Of a DNA stretch of 35,035 nt, positions 16,683 through 24,661 are shown in pieces. Position 1 is the stretch's first letter, and each line of letters begins with the position of its first letter. Position numbers and translations under genes: made by a program. The stretch covers positions 1 to 35,035 of the forward strand of contig WTJR01000048.1 in assembly GCA_011524755.1 (NCBI GenBank), written 5' to 3'. The notes under the pieces are model-generated. The model had not been told where the DNA came from, ran no database searches, and saw only the letters and a list, made by a program, of their open reading frames with translations. The DNA comes from Halieaceae bacterium (GTDB lineage: Bacteria > Pseudomonadota > Gammaproteobacteria > Pseudomonadales > Halieaceae).

Positions 16683-16711
16683 ATTATAGGGACCCCCTGT
16701 GTGACTGGCAA
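16683..16711 (-). promoter_or_regulatory. Strong sigma70-type promoter of rpmH with GC-rich discriminator
   Basis: On the minus strand TTGCCA (16706-16711, five of six) and a perfect TATAAT (16683-16688) are 17 bases apart. The bases after the -10 read TCCGCCCCC, a GC-rich discriminator of the kind seen at growth-rate and ppGpp-controlled ribosomal promoters. AGGGGG (16673-16678) and CCCCCT (16693-16698) form an inverted repeat bracketing the -10. The expected start is near 16676, giving a leader of about 35 bases. Confidence 0.8.
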
Positions 16712-16867
16712 TAGCTGGGAATGTAAAAAAGTAAGTGGTTACAAAACGATTATTTTTTTTGGGTTAGTGGCCGCTTACTGGGATCGACTGTATTGCTGTC
16801 TTTTTACCAGTTTGGATGAAGCGCTTGGTCGTGTTTTGCCACAAAGCATCCATAAGTTATTAAAAAG

Positions 16868-16876
16868 TTATCCACA
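16868..16876 (+). promoter_or_regulatory. DnaA box (perfect TTATCCACA)
   Basis: An exact match to the nine-base DnaA consensus on the plus strand, at the left edge of the AT-rich tract upstream of dnaA. Confidence 0.75.
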
Positions 16877-16984
16877 GAAAAACAAAAATACGGCTTGCAT
16901 TTTTATTTTTTTATGAGAAACCCCTACAAACCAGTAAACCACTGATTTATATGGTTTTTATTTTTGTTGAACTGGAGATAAATG

Positions 16985-16993
16985 TGTGGATAA
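16985..16993 (-). promoter_or_regulatory. DnaA box (perfect, opposite strand), possible dnaA promoter overlap
   Basis: TGTGGATAA is the exact reverse complement of the consensus. A weak promoter-like pair, TTGAAC (16967-16972) and TAACTA (16991-16996), overlaps it, so DnaA bound here could repress dnaA. The promoter part is tentative. Confidence 0.7.
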
Positions 16994-17099
16994 CTATACA
17001 CCGTTGTCGTGGAGTGGCGGATTATTGAGCCAGTAGTCGACATAAGCACTGCAATAAGTCGCAGATTCGCCTCAATTCGCCTTGAAGAGCAATAACAAC

Positions 17100-18551
17100 A
17101 TGCAAATAGCGTCTCAATCTTCTTCGCCAGTTTCGAATACCGTGCTGTGGACACAGTGTCTCGAAGAGCTGCGGCGTGAAGTGCCAGAAGTTCAATTCAA
17201 TACCTGGGTGCGACCTTTAACCGTAATGGAAGATGGCGCTGACTTTGTGTTGTGTGCACCCAATCGGTTTATCCGGGATTTTGTAGAAGAAAAATACAGC
17301 GCAACCATCTCTCAGTGCCTCGCTGCGGTGAGTACCGAGGCGTCCTTGGTGTCGGTGAGGGTTGTAACGGGCGCTGGCGGGTCAATCACGACCCAGCCAG
17401 CTACGGTAAATAACGAGTTGAGTCTGCCCACGCACACTCCGATTCAGGATGATCGGGCTGCGAGAGTGGCGCCGGCAGAGCCGTCACGAATAGTTAAAAA
17501 ACAAGCGCCCGCCGTCGTGGTGCCGTCGCATCAGCACAACCTAGTAGACGGGTATACCTTTGCTAATTTTGTAGAGGGTAAGAGCAACCAGCTAGCGATG
17601 GCCGCTGCTCAGCAGGTTGCTGAAAGTCCGGGTGACGCCTACAACCCGCTGTTCCTCTACGGAGGCGTAGGTCTGGGAAAAACCCACCTGATGCATGCGG
17701 TAGGTAACGCGCTCAGGCAGCGCAAACCCGACGCTAAAATTGTTTACTTGCATAGCGAGCGTTTCGTCGCCGACATGGTGAAGGCTCTGCAGCTCAACGC
17801 GATTAACGACTTCAAGCGGTTTTACCGGTCAGTAGATGCATTGTTGATTGATGACATCCAGTTCTTTGCGAACAAAGATCGCAGTCAGGAAGAGTTTTTT
17901 CACACGTTTAATGCGTTGCTAGAGGGTGGCCAGCAGATGATCTTGACCTGCGATCGTTACCCGAAGGAGATCGATGGAGTCGAGGAGCGCTTGAAGAGCC
18001 GTTTTGGGTGGGGCCTAACAGTGGCGGTGGAACCGCCAGAACTGGAGACCCGTGTCGCCATTCTTATGAAGAAGGCAGAGCAGTCAGGTATCGAAATGTC
18101 TCATGAGGCAGCATTCTTTATTGCGCAACGAATCCGATCGAATGTTCGTGAACTTGAGGGTGCGCTCAAGCGAGTTATTGCGAGTGCGAATTTTACCGGC
18201 AGGCCTTTTGATATCGATTTGATCAAAGAGAGCCTGAAGGATCTTTTGGCCCTGCAGGATAAACAGGTCTCACTAGAAAACATTAAGCGGACGGTTGCGG
18301 ACTACTATAAGATTAAGGTTGCGGATTTGTTGTCGAAACGCCGAAACCGCTCGGTCGCGCGCCCTAGACAAGTAGCCATGGCGCTGTCGAAGGAGCTAAC
18401 GAATCATAGCTTGCCGGAGATTGGCGATGCGTTTGGGGGGAGAGACCACACGACAGTGCTTCACGCTTGTCGTAAGATAGCGGAGTTGCGTGGAACAACA
18501 TCGGATATTGGGGAAGATTATAAGAATCTGCTGCGCTTACTGACTACGTGA
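17100..18551 (+). CDS. dnaA: Chromosomal replication initiator DnaA
   Basis: DnaA binds DnaA boxes, melts the origin and loads the helicase. I start it at the ATG at 17100 (483 residues), with GAAGAG upstream. A TTG at 17082 would add six residues without a ribosome-binding site. Domain I is LWTQCLEELRREVPEVQFNTWVRPL and domain II is a variable linker. The AAA+ domain has Walker A GGVGLGKT (188-195) and Walker B LLIDDIQ (248-254). Domain IV carries the DNA-binding signature LPEIGDAFGGRDHTTVLHACRKI. It is followed 35 bases later by dnaN. Confidence 0.98.
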   Translation: MQIASQSSSPVSNTVLWTQCLEELRREVPEVQFNTWVRPLTVMEDGADFVLCAPNRFIRDFVEEKYSATISQCLAAVSTEASLVSVRVVTGAGGSITTQPATVNNELSLPTHTPIQDDRAARVAPAEPSRIVKKQAPAVVVPSHQHNLVDGYTFANFVEGKSNQLAMAAAQQVAESPGDAYNPLFLYGGVGLGKTHLMHAVGNALRQRKPDAKIVYLHSERFVADMVKALQLNAINDFKRFYRSVDALLIDDIQFFANKDRSQEEFFHTFNALLEGGQQMILTCDRYPKEIDGVEERLKSRFGWGLTVAVEPPELETRVAILMKKAEQSGIEMSHEAAFFIAQRIRSNVRELEGALKRVIASANFTGRPFDIDLIKESLKDLLALQDKQVSLENIKRTVADYYKIKVADLLSKRRNRSVARPRQVAMALSKELTNHSLPEIGDAFGGRDHTTVLHACRKIAELRGTTSDIGEDYKNLLRLLTT

Positions 18552-18586
18552 TATAAGCGTTGGCTACGACAAGAGAGATCAAACGA

Positions 18587-19699
18587 ATGAAGTTTTCGGT
18601 ATCACGGGATGCGCTAATTAAGCCTTTGAACTTGGTTGCAGGTGTGGTTGAGCGTCGACAAACACTACCCATTTTATCTAACGTTCTCATGAGCTTAGAG
18701 GGCAATCGCCTGTCGCTTACAGGTACCGATCTTGAGGTGGAGCTTGTTGGTCGCATCGATGTGCAAAGCGAAGGTGCTGATGGGGATATCACAGTCCCAG
18801 CGCGAAAGCTGGTCGATATTTGTAAAAGTCTGCCCGACGGTATCGATATTTCCTTTAGTGTGGAAGACGGTAAAGTCACTGTGCGAGCAGGGCGAAGTCG
18901 CTTCACCTTATCCACATTACCTGCTGCAGAGTTTCCAACCGTAGAAGCGGGCGACGGCGAGATAGATTTAGATTTGGCGCAGCCACTTGTCCGCCAGATG
19001 ATTGATCGCACTGGCTTCGCTATGGCGCAGCAAGATGTGCGCTATTACTTGAACGGCATGTACCTCGAGATAAAAGAGGGAAGACTGCGTTTCGTGGCAA
19101 CAGACGGCCACCGCTTGGCTTTGTGTACGGCCCCTGGACAGATAGCTGCAGATGACAAGTCTGTGATTGTGCCTCGTAAAGGTATCTTAGAGTTGTCGCG
19201 ATTATTGGACGGCGATGGCTCTGTTACGTTGAGTGTCGGCTCTAACCATATCCGTGCGGCAACCGATCAGTTTACATTCACGTCAAAGTTGGTTGATGGC
19301 AAGTTCCCCGAGTATGAGCGTGTGCTTCCTCGATCGCCTGACAAGTCGGTGTCCGGAGATCGGTCGGAGTTGCGGCAAGCGTTTACGCGCACGGCTATTC
19401 TATCCAACGAAAAGTATCGCGGTGTGAGACTGTCTTTGACGCCAGGTTCTCTGGAAATTACAGCGAATAACCCAGAGCAGGAGCAGGCGGAGGAGTCTGT
19501 ACCAGTGGATTACGCCGGAGACGCGCTCGAGGTTGGTTTCAACGTTAGCTACTTGCTCGATGTCATGGGTGTGCTAACGGGCGCTACTGTGCGCATGTCG
19601 CTCTCTGACTCGGCGAGCTCTGCGTTGATCGAAGAAGGAGAAGCGGGCGGTGATACAGACGCAGAAGCGTTGTATGTCGTTATGCCCATGCGGTTGTAA
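18587..19699 (+). CDS. dnaN: DNA polymerase III beta sliding clamp
   Basis: The beta clamp tethers DNA polymerase III and other DNA enzymes to DNA. I start at the ATG at 18587 (MKFSVSRDALIKPLNLVAGVVERRQTLPILSNVL), the family N-terminus, with AGAGAG upstream. This gives 370 residues against 366 in E. coli. A TTG at 18560 would only add nine unrelated residues. The C-terminus ends in YVVMPMRL, the conserved PMRL tail of the clamp. A perfect DnaA box lies within it at 18908-18916. recF follows in the same reading frame after the TAA. Confidence 0.98.
   Translation: MKFSVSRDALIKPLNLVAGVVERRQTLPILSNVLMSLEGNRLSLTGTDLEVELVGRIDVQSEGADGDITVPARKLVDICKSLPDGIDISFSVEDGKVTVRAGRSRFTLSTLPAAEFPTVEAGDGEIDLDLAQPLVRQMIDRTGFAMAQQDVRYYLNGMYLEIKEGRLRFVATDGHRLALCTAPGQIAADDKSVIVPRKGILELSRLLDGDGSVTLSVGSNHIRAATDQFTFTSKLVDGKFPEYERVLPRSPDKSVSGDRSELRQAFTRTAILSNEKYRGVRLSLTPGSLEITANNPEQEQAEESVPVDYAGDALEVGFNVSYLLDVMGVLTGATVRMSLSDSASSALIEEGEAGGDTDAEALYVVMPMRL
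18908..18916 (+). promoter_or_regulatory. DnaA box (perfect) inside dnaN
   Basis: TTATCCACA, an exact consensus match within the dnaN coding sequence, about 2 kb from the presumed origin. It could titrate DnaA or be a chance match. A looser TTTTTCACA lies in dnaA at 17896-17904. Confidence 0.4.
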
Positions 19700-19717
19700 G
19701 CCACTCCTGATAACGCT

Positions 19718-20806
19718 TTGCTAACGCAGCTATCAATCCAAAACTTAAGAAATGTATCTGAGGCCTCTCTGGAATTGTCTGGGGGGTTGTCAGTGTTTAC
19801 GGGCCTTAACGGTGCCGGTAAAACCTCGGTGCTTGATGCTGTTCATATCTTAGGGACGGGCAAATCTTTCACAACGTCGCAGCTTAGCAAGGCCATACGC
19901 AACGAACAGCCAGGGCTCCAAGTGGTAGGCCGCATGAAATATGGAGGCGCCGAATCCGTGATTGGGATCAGGCGGTTGCGAGCGGGAGGTGGCGAAACCC
20001 GACTATCAGGCGCCCCCGTGAAGGCTTTATCAGAGCTTGCTCGTGAACTCCCGCTAGTTCTTTTAAACGCTGATTCATTGAATGCGCTCAGGGAGGGCCC
20101 AGAGGCGCGGCGGCGACTGATCGATCAAATGGTGTTCCACGTGGAACATTCGTATAGCTCGTCGTGGCAGCGATATCATCAGGCCTTGAAACAACGCAAT
20201 ATTCTGCTTCGAAAGACGCGCAGCGGTGATGATGATGCGTGGACAAGCGAAATGGCGGCTGTGGGCGAGCAGGTTCATCAGGCCAGAGAGCGAGTTACCG
20301 CGTTGTTATCGGATGAGGTGTCCGAGGTTTTGGCATCAATGGGCGTTGGGTTTCCTGATATGTCATTGGTTTTAAGGTCTGGATGGGCTGCGGGTGAGTC
20401 GTTGACTAGTGCGTTAAACGCCAGCGCGCAAAGTGACAGGCAGCGTGGCTTCACGCAGGTGGGCCCGCATCGCGCGGATTTACAGTGTTTGCTGGGGAGT
20501 AGGCCGGCGAATGAGGTTTTGTCTCGCGGTCAAATGAAGGTTCTGATGTCTGCTATGCGGGTGGCGCAGGGCCGGGTACTCGCAGAGGTGACGGGTCGTG
20601 CGCCCGTGTTTTTATTGGACGATGTGGGTGCAGAGCTTGATGGTGATAATGCTAGAGCCGTTTTTTCTGTCTTGGCCGAAAAAAAGGCGCAGGTGCTTGC
20701 AACCGCGGTGTCCCTGGGTGACCTCTCTAGGTGGGCAAATTTTGCTCCATTAACGGTGTTCCACGTGGAACAAGGGGTGATCACAGAGACCAAATCAGTG
20801 GCATAA
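19718..20806 (+). CDS. recF: DNA replication and repair protein RecF
   Basis: RecF is an SMC-like ATPase that helps load RecA at gaps with RecO and RecR. The 362-residue protein starts LTQLSIQNLRNVSEASLELS, matching the family start, from a TTG at 19718. No ATG or GTG is available between the dnaN stop and this point, and the frame is the same as dnaN. Walker A is GLNGAGKT (29-36), the ABC signature LSRGQ (268-272), and Walker B VFLLDDVGAELD (about 300). Two parS palindromes are embedded, both encoding VFHVE. Confidence 0.95.
   Translation: MLTQLSIQNLRNVSEASLELSGGLSVFTGLNGAGKTSVLDAVHILGTGKSFTTSQLSKAIRNEQPGLQVVGRMKYGGAESVIGIRRLRAGGGETRLSGAPVKALSELARELPLVLLNADSLNALREGPEARRRLIDQMVFHVEHSYSSSWQRYHQALKQRNILLRKTRSGDDDAWTSEMAAVGEQVHQARERVTALLSDEVSEVLASMGVGFPDMSLVLRSGWAAGESLTSALNASAQSDRQRGFTQVGPHRADLQCLLGSRPANEVLSRGQMKVLMSAMRVAQGRVLAEVTGRAPVFLLDDVGAELDGDNARAVFSVLAEKKAQVLATAVSLGDLSRWANFAPLTVFHVEQGVITETKSVA
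20133..20148. promoter_or_regulatory. parS site 1 (ParB loading site)
   Basis: TGTTCCACGTGGAACA is a perfect 16-base palindrome and an exact match to a canonical chromosomal parS variant of the Pseudomonas type. It lies within recF codons 139-144 (VFHVEH). With parA and parB in the same window it is almost certainly functional. Confidence 0.93.
20757..20772. promoter_or_regulatory. parS site 2 (ParB loading site)
   Basis: A second identical palindrome, TGTTCCACGTGGAACA, 624 bases from the first. It lies near the 3' end of recF in codons 347-352 (VFHVEQ), about 60 bases before gyrB. Confidence 0.93.
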
Positions 20807-20820
20807 TACGGGGTGAGTGA

Positions 20821-20826
20821 AAGGAG
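20821..20826 (+). promoter_or_regulatory. Strong ribosome-binding site of gyrB
   Basis: AAGGAG sits five bases before the ATG at 20832. It fixes the gyrB start there rather than at the GTG at 20817, which the site would overlap. Confidence 0.7.
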
Positions 20827-20831
20827 ATCTC

Positions 20832-23264
20832 ATGGAAGACAACACCCCCGGCGCTGAAGAAGCCAATTACGACTCTTCTAGTATCAAAGTACTGAAAGGT
20901 TTAGATGCCGTTCGAAAACGACCAGGCATGTACATTGGCGATACAGACGACGGAACCGGCCTCCACCACATGGTCTTTGAAATCGTCGACAACTCTATTG
21001 ATGAGGCGTTGGCGGGGCACTGTAGCCAGATTGACATTGTCATTCACCCTGATGAATCGGTGAGTGTTAGCGATGATGGGCGCGGCATTCCGACAGAGCA
21101 GCACGAAGAGGGTGTTTCCGCGGCAGAGGTCATTATGACGGTTCTGCACGCGGGCGGTAAGTTCGACGATAACACCTACAAGGTGTCGGGAGGCTTGCAC
21201 GGTGTGGGCGTCTCCGTGGTTAACGCGCTGTCCGAAGAGCTTTGCCTAACCATCCGGCGACAGGGAAAGCTCCACGAGCAAACCTACAGACATGGTGTTC
21301 CCGACGCACCGTTAGCGGTGATTGGCGATACACAAGAGTCGGGCACATCTGTGCGCTTTAAGCCTTCTGCCGATACCTTTTCCAACATTAAGTTTCACTT
21401 TGATGTGTTAGCCAAGCGTTTACGAGAGCTGGCTTTCCTGAACTCTGGGGTAAAGATTGTTCTGTCAGATGAGCGAAGCGGCGAAAGTGAAACGTACTGC
21501 TACGACGGTGGTTTGAGCGCCTTTGTTGATTTCCTTAACCAGGCTAAGTCGCCGATTAACAAGGTTTTTCACTTTGAGACAACCAGCGATGACGGTGTTG
21601 GTGTTGAAGTGGCGTTGCAGTGGAATGACGGGTTTCAGGAAAGCATTTTCTGCTACACCAACAATATTCCTCAGCGCGATGGTGGTACACACCTCGCGGG
21701 ATTTAGATCGGCGCTCACTCGCGGTTTAAATGGCTACATAGAGCGCGAGGGTTTGGCCAAGAAGGCGAAGGTCAACACAACGGGCGACGACGCGCGTGAG
21801 GGTTTGACCGCCATCGTTTCTGTCAAAGTGCCGGATCCAAAATTCTCCTCACAGACGAAAGATAAATTAGTGTCGAGCGAGGTGAAGCCAATCGTTGAAC
21901 AGGCCATGGGCGCCGCTTTTGGTGAGTTCCTTTTGGAAAACCCCAACGATGCAAAGCAGATTGTGGGCAAGATGCTCGATGCAGCGCGGGCTCGAGAGGC
22001 GGCGCGTAAAGCTCGCGAGATGACCCGTCGTAAGGGTGCGCTCGATATTGCCGGCTTGCCTGGTAAGTTGGCAGATTGTCAGGAACGTGATCCCTCCTTA
22101 TGTGAACTTTACTTGGTGGAGGGAGACTCTGCGGGTGGTTCGGCCAAGCAGGGAAGAAACCGAAAGTTCCAAGCTATTTTGCCTTTAAAGGGCAAGATCT
22201 TAAATGTAGAACGGGCACGCTTCGATAAGATGCTAAGCAACGCTGAGGTTGGCACCATTGTCACGGCGTTAGGGTGCGGTATTGGTAAGGATGAGTTCGA
22301 TCCTGACAAGCTTCGCTACCATCAAATCATCATCATGACCGACGCTGATGTGGATGGATCGCATATTCGGACGCTGTTGCTAACGTTTTTCTTCAGACAA
22401 ATGCGAGAACTGGTGGAGCGCGGGCATGTCTACATTGCGCAACCCCCGCTGTATAAACTCACTCGTGGTAAATCAAGTCAGTACCTCAAAGATGAAGAGG
22501 CTCTGGCTGAATACCTGACGAATGCGGCTCTTATTGATACGACGCTCTTTAAGAGTGAGTCAGACGAAGGGCTATCTGGGGATCCGCTTGCGGATATCGT
22601 CTCACGCTATCAGCGAGCAGAGTCGACAATTGATCGCCTCAGTCGAGTCTATTCATCTGATGTGCTTTGGGAGCTTGTTTACACTTCTCCGCTGACTGTC
22701 GACGATATGGCAGACGAGGCGCGTGTAACGGCATTTTCCGAAGTACTAAGTGAGCGATTACTTACGTTATCAGGCAATAATGTAAGGTTTGAGTGCTTCG
22801 TCCGACGTGATCCAGAGCGTGGCACTTACTACGTCGTCGTTCGTCGTACCGCGCACAGTGTGGCCAGCGATATTGTCCTTGGTCACAATTTGTTTAGCTC
22901 TGGCGAATACAAGCAACTTACCGAGCTGGGTGCGCTGCTTGCCGCATCAGTTACATCAGAGAGTTTTGTGAAGCGAGGTGAGAAGGTGTTCGCTTCGTCT
23001 GATTTCTCAAAGATCATGCAATGGTTGCTCGATGAGGCCCGGCGTGGTTGTTCCATTCAGCGCTACAAGGGCTTGGGTGAGATGAACCCCGATCAGTTGT
23101 GGGAGACCACAATGGACCCTGATGCGCGACGAATGCTTCGCGTGACGATTGAAGACGCTATTCGTGCTGATCAAATGTTTGTCACGTTGATGGGTGATGA
23201 CGTCGAGCCACGCCGAGATTTCATCGAAACTAACGCATTAGCAGTGGCAAACTTAGACGTATAA
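20832..23264 (+). CDS. gyrB: DNA gyrase subunit B
   Basis: GyrB is the ATPase subunit of gyrase, which introduces negative supercoils. The 810-residue protein starts at the ATG at 20832, behind AAGGAG. The GHKL ATPase domain contains EIVDNSIDEALAGH, DDGRGIPTEQHEE and GGLHGVGVSVVNALS. The TOPRIM domain has VEGDSAGGSAKQGRNRKF (from 429) and the metal-binding DADVDGSHIRT (D504, D506, D508). QRYKGLGEMNPDQLWETTMDP begins near 743. It closes the dnaA-dnaN-recF-gyrB set and converges on rmuC with a 25-base gap. Confidence 0.99.
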   Translation: MEDNTPGAEEANYDSSSIKVLKGLDAVRKRPGMYIGDTDDGTGLHHMVFEIVDNSIDEALAGHCSQIDIVIHPDESVSVSDDGRGIPTEQHEEGVSAAEVIMTVLHAGGKFDDNTYKVSGGLHGVGVSVVNALSEELCLTIRRQGKLHEQTYRHGVPDAPLAVIGDTQESGTSVRFKPSADTFSNIKFHFDVLAKRLRELAFLNSGVKIVLSDERSGESETYCYDGGLSAFVDFLNQAKSPINKVFHFETTSDDGVGVEVALQWNDGFQESIFCYTNNIPQRDGGTHLAGFRSALTRGLNGYIEREGLAKKAKVNTTGDDAREGLTAIVSVKVPDPKFSSQTKDKLVSSEVKPIVEQAMGAAFGEFLLENPNDAKQIVGKMLDAARAREAARKAREMTRRKGALDIAGLPGKLADCQERDPSLCELYLVEGDSAGGSAKQGRNRKFQAILPLKGKILNVERARFDKMLSNAEVGTIVTALGCGIGKDEFDPDKLRYHQIIIMTDADVDGSHIRTLLLTFFFRQMRELVERGHVYIAQPPLYKLTRGKSSQYLKDEEALAEYLTNAALIDTTLFKSESDEGLSGDPLADIVSRYQRAESTIDRLSRVYSSDVLWELVYTSPLTVDDMADEARVTAFSEVLSERLLTLSGNNVRFECFVRRDPERGTYYVVVRRTAHSVASDIVLGHNLFSSGEYKQLTELGALLAASVTSESFVKRGEKVFASSDFSKIMQWLLDEARRGCSIQRYKGLGEMNPDQLWETTMDPDARRMLRVTIEDAIRADQMFVTLMGDDVEPRRDFIETNALAVANLDV

Positions 23265-23289
23265 TCGCGATATTTGCGGTTAGTTGCAG

Positions 23290-24648
23290 CTAATTGTCGC
23301 TATCGTCTTCTTTTTTGCTGGGCTGGTCAGTCGCTAGCGAGAGCTGGCTAGCGTCAGTTTGATCAGGCAGTACGTCCAGGTTTTCAGGGAAGGTTTTTGA
23401 AACGCGTGTTGATAGCGTCTGAAACCGATCTACTTTCCCGTGTAGCCCCTGTCTCCCTACGAGGCTCTTTACAGCTTCGTTATAACGTTTGGTTGTTTGC
23501 GACAACGAAGCGCCTACGCTTTCCATCCGTTCAGCTACCAAACACACGGCATTGAAAATGTCGCCAGCACGGTCACTGATATCGCGCGCTTCGGCATTAC
23601 TGCGTTCGACCATCCAGAGGTTCGCTACGGTGCGCAAGATCGGCATAAGAGTCGTGTGTGAGACGAGAATGACGTTCTTCCGATACCCATAGTTAAAGAG
23701 GTCACGTTGCGTACGCATAATCTCGATGTACGCGGGCTCCACCGGCATGAACATGAGGACGAAATCTGGGCTTTGCAAACCAGCGAGGTTGGCATAGTCC
23801 TTCTCAGAAAGTTGGTCAATGTGACGCTTTACGGCGGCCGCGTGTGCTGCAAGGCTCTGTGTTCGTTCGCTGTCATCCTCGGCTGTGATTGCGCGCTCGT
23901 AATCAACCAGTGACACCTTGCTATCGATGACAATATGTTTGTCTTGAGGGAGGAAAATGACGAAGTCGGGAAGCATCCGCTGTCCGTCCTCACCTTTAAA
24001 GGCCTGTTGAGCTTCGAAATGCTCACCGCGCCGAAGGCCGGCTAATTCGAGTGTCCGCTCTAGTTGTGCTTCACCCCAGTTCCCCACGAGCTTTTTGTCA
24101 CCCTTGAGTGCTTGCGTGAGGTTGCTTGCTTCTGATGACATCTCCTGACCTACGTCATGGAGCTGCTTGATTTGCGTTTTGAGCGCTGCGTTTTGCCCTG
24201 TTAAATCACTGTGAACTTGGTTAACTCTGCTTTGAAAACCGTCGATCTTCTCCGAAAGTGGCTTAAGTAGCTGGTTTAATGATTCCTGATTTCGGGTGGA
24301 TAGTGACTTCTCACCTTGACTGACCAGTGCCTGCGCCGTCTTTTCAAACTCGAGTCGAAGCATTTTCTTCGCATCTTCGAGTAAAGCGATTTTTTCGGCG
24401 TGTTCCGTTTCTTTCAGAGCAAGTGTCGCCTTGAGGCCCTCTTCGCGACCTGAACTGGCAACCAAGTTTTGATTCATCTCCTCCAGTTGCCGCTTAAGCG
24501 CTTCGACCTCTTCTTTGGCAATATCTCCACGAGCGAGCGCATCGGCCACCGACTCGCGATAAGCACTGTGTTTCCGCATAAGGAGGCCGATAGCAATAGC
24601 GCTGGCTGAGATAAGTGCGAGAGCTACGACTACGGCATCAAATGACAT
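23290..24648 (-). CDS. rmuC: RmuC family protein (DNA recombination limiting factor)
   Basis: RmuC proteins are nuclease-fold proteins that limit inversions between short repeats. The biochemical role is poorly defined. I start at the ATG at 24648 (MSFDAVVVALALISASAIAIGLL), giving 452 residues. A TTG upstream would overlap glyS. There is one N-terminal membrane helix (about 5-23), then a long coiled coil (about 40-190). The RmuC domain follows with VGNWGEAQLERTLELAGLRRGEHF, LPDFVIFLPQDKHIVIDSKVSL and FVLMFMPVEPAYIEIMR. It starts 13 bases after glyS and is convergent with gyrB. Confidence 0.93.
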   Translation of the reverse strand: MSFDAVVVALALISASAIAIGLLMRKHSAYRESVADALARGDIAKEEVEALKRQLEEMNQNLVASSGREEGLKATLALKETEHAEKIALLEDAKKMLRLEFEKTAQALVSQGEKSLSTRNQESLNQLLKPLSEKIDGFQSRVNQVHSDLTGQNAALKTQIKQLHDVGQEMSSEASNLTQALKGDKKLVGNWGEAQLERTLELAGLRRGEHFEAQQAFKGEDGQRMLPDFVIFLPQDKHIVIDSKVSLVDYERAITAEDDSERTQSLAAHAAAVKRHIDQLSEKDYANLAGLQSPDFVLMFMPVEPAYIEIMRTQRDLFNYGYRKNVILVSHTTLMPILRTVANLWMVERSNAEARDISDRAGDIFNAVCLVAERMESVGASLSQTTKRYNEAVKSLVGRQGLHGKVDRFQTLSTRVSKTFPENLDVLPDQTDASQLSLATDQPSKKEDDSDN

Positions 24649-24661
24649 GAATAAGCAGGCC

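Larger units (their letters stand above)
16742..17000. other. Candidate chromosomal origin oriC / dnaA control region
   Basis: This is the AT-rich core of the 458-base gap between divergent rpmH and dnaA. It has two perfect DnaA boxes in opposite orientation (16868-16876 and 16985-16993). They flank an A/T-rich stretch that includes long T and A runs (16877-16970). A T-rich 13-mer-like run, GATTATTTTTTTT, lies at 16748-16760 and a poor DnaA box, TTTGCCACA, at 16835-16843. Genes point away from it on both sides, and related Pseudomonas-type chromosomes have oriC here. The exact borders are not visible. Confidence 0.65.

Noticed and set aside
16476..16916. 146-codon rightward open frame over rpmH and into the origin gap
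   Set aside because: It is antisense to rpmH, has no family similarity I recognise and runs through the promoter and DnaA-box region.
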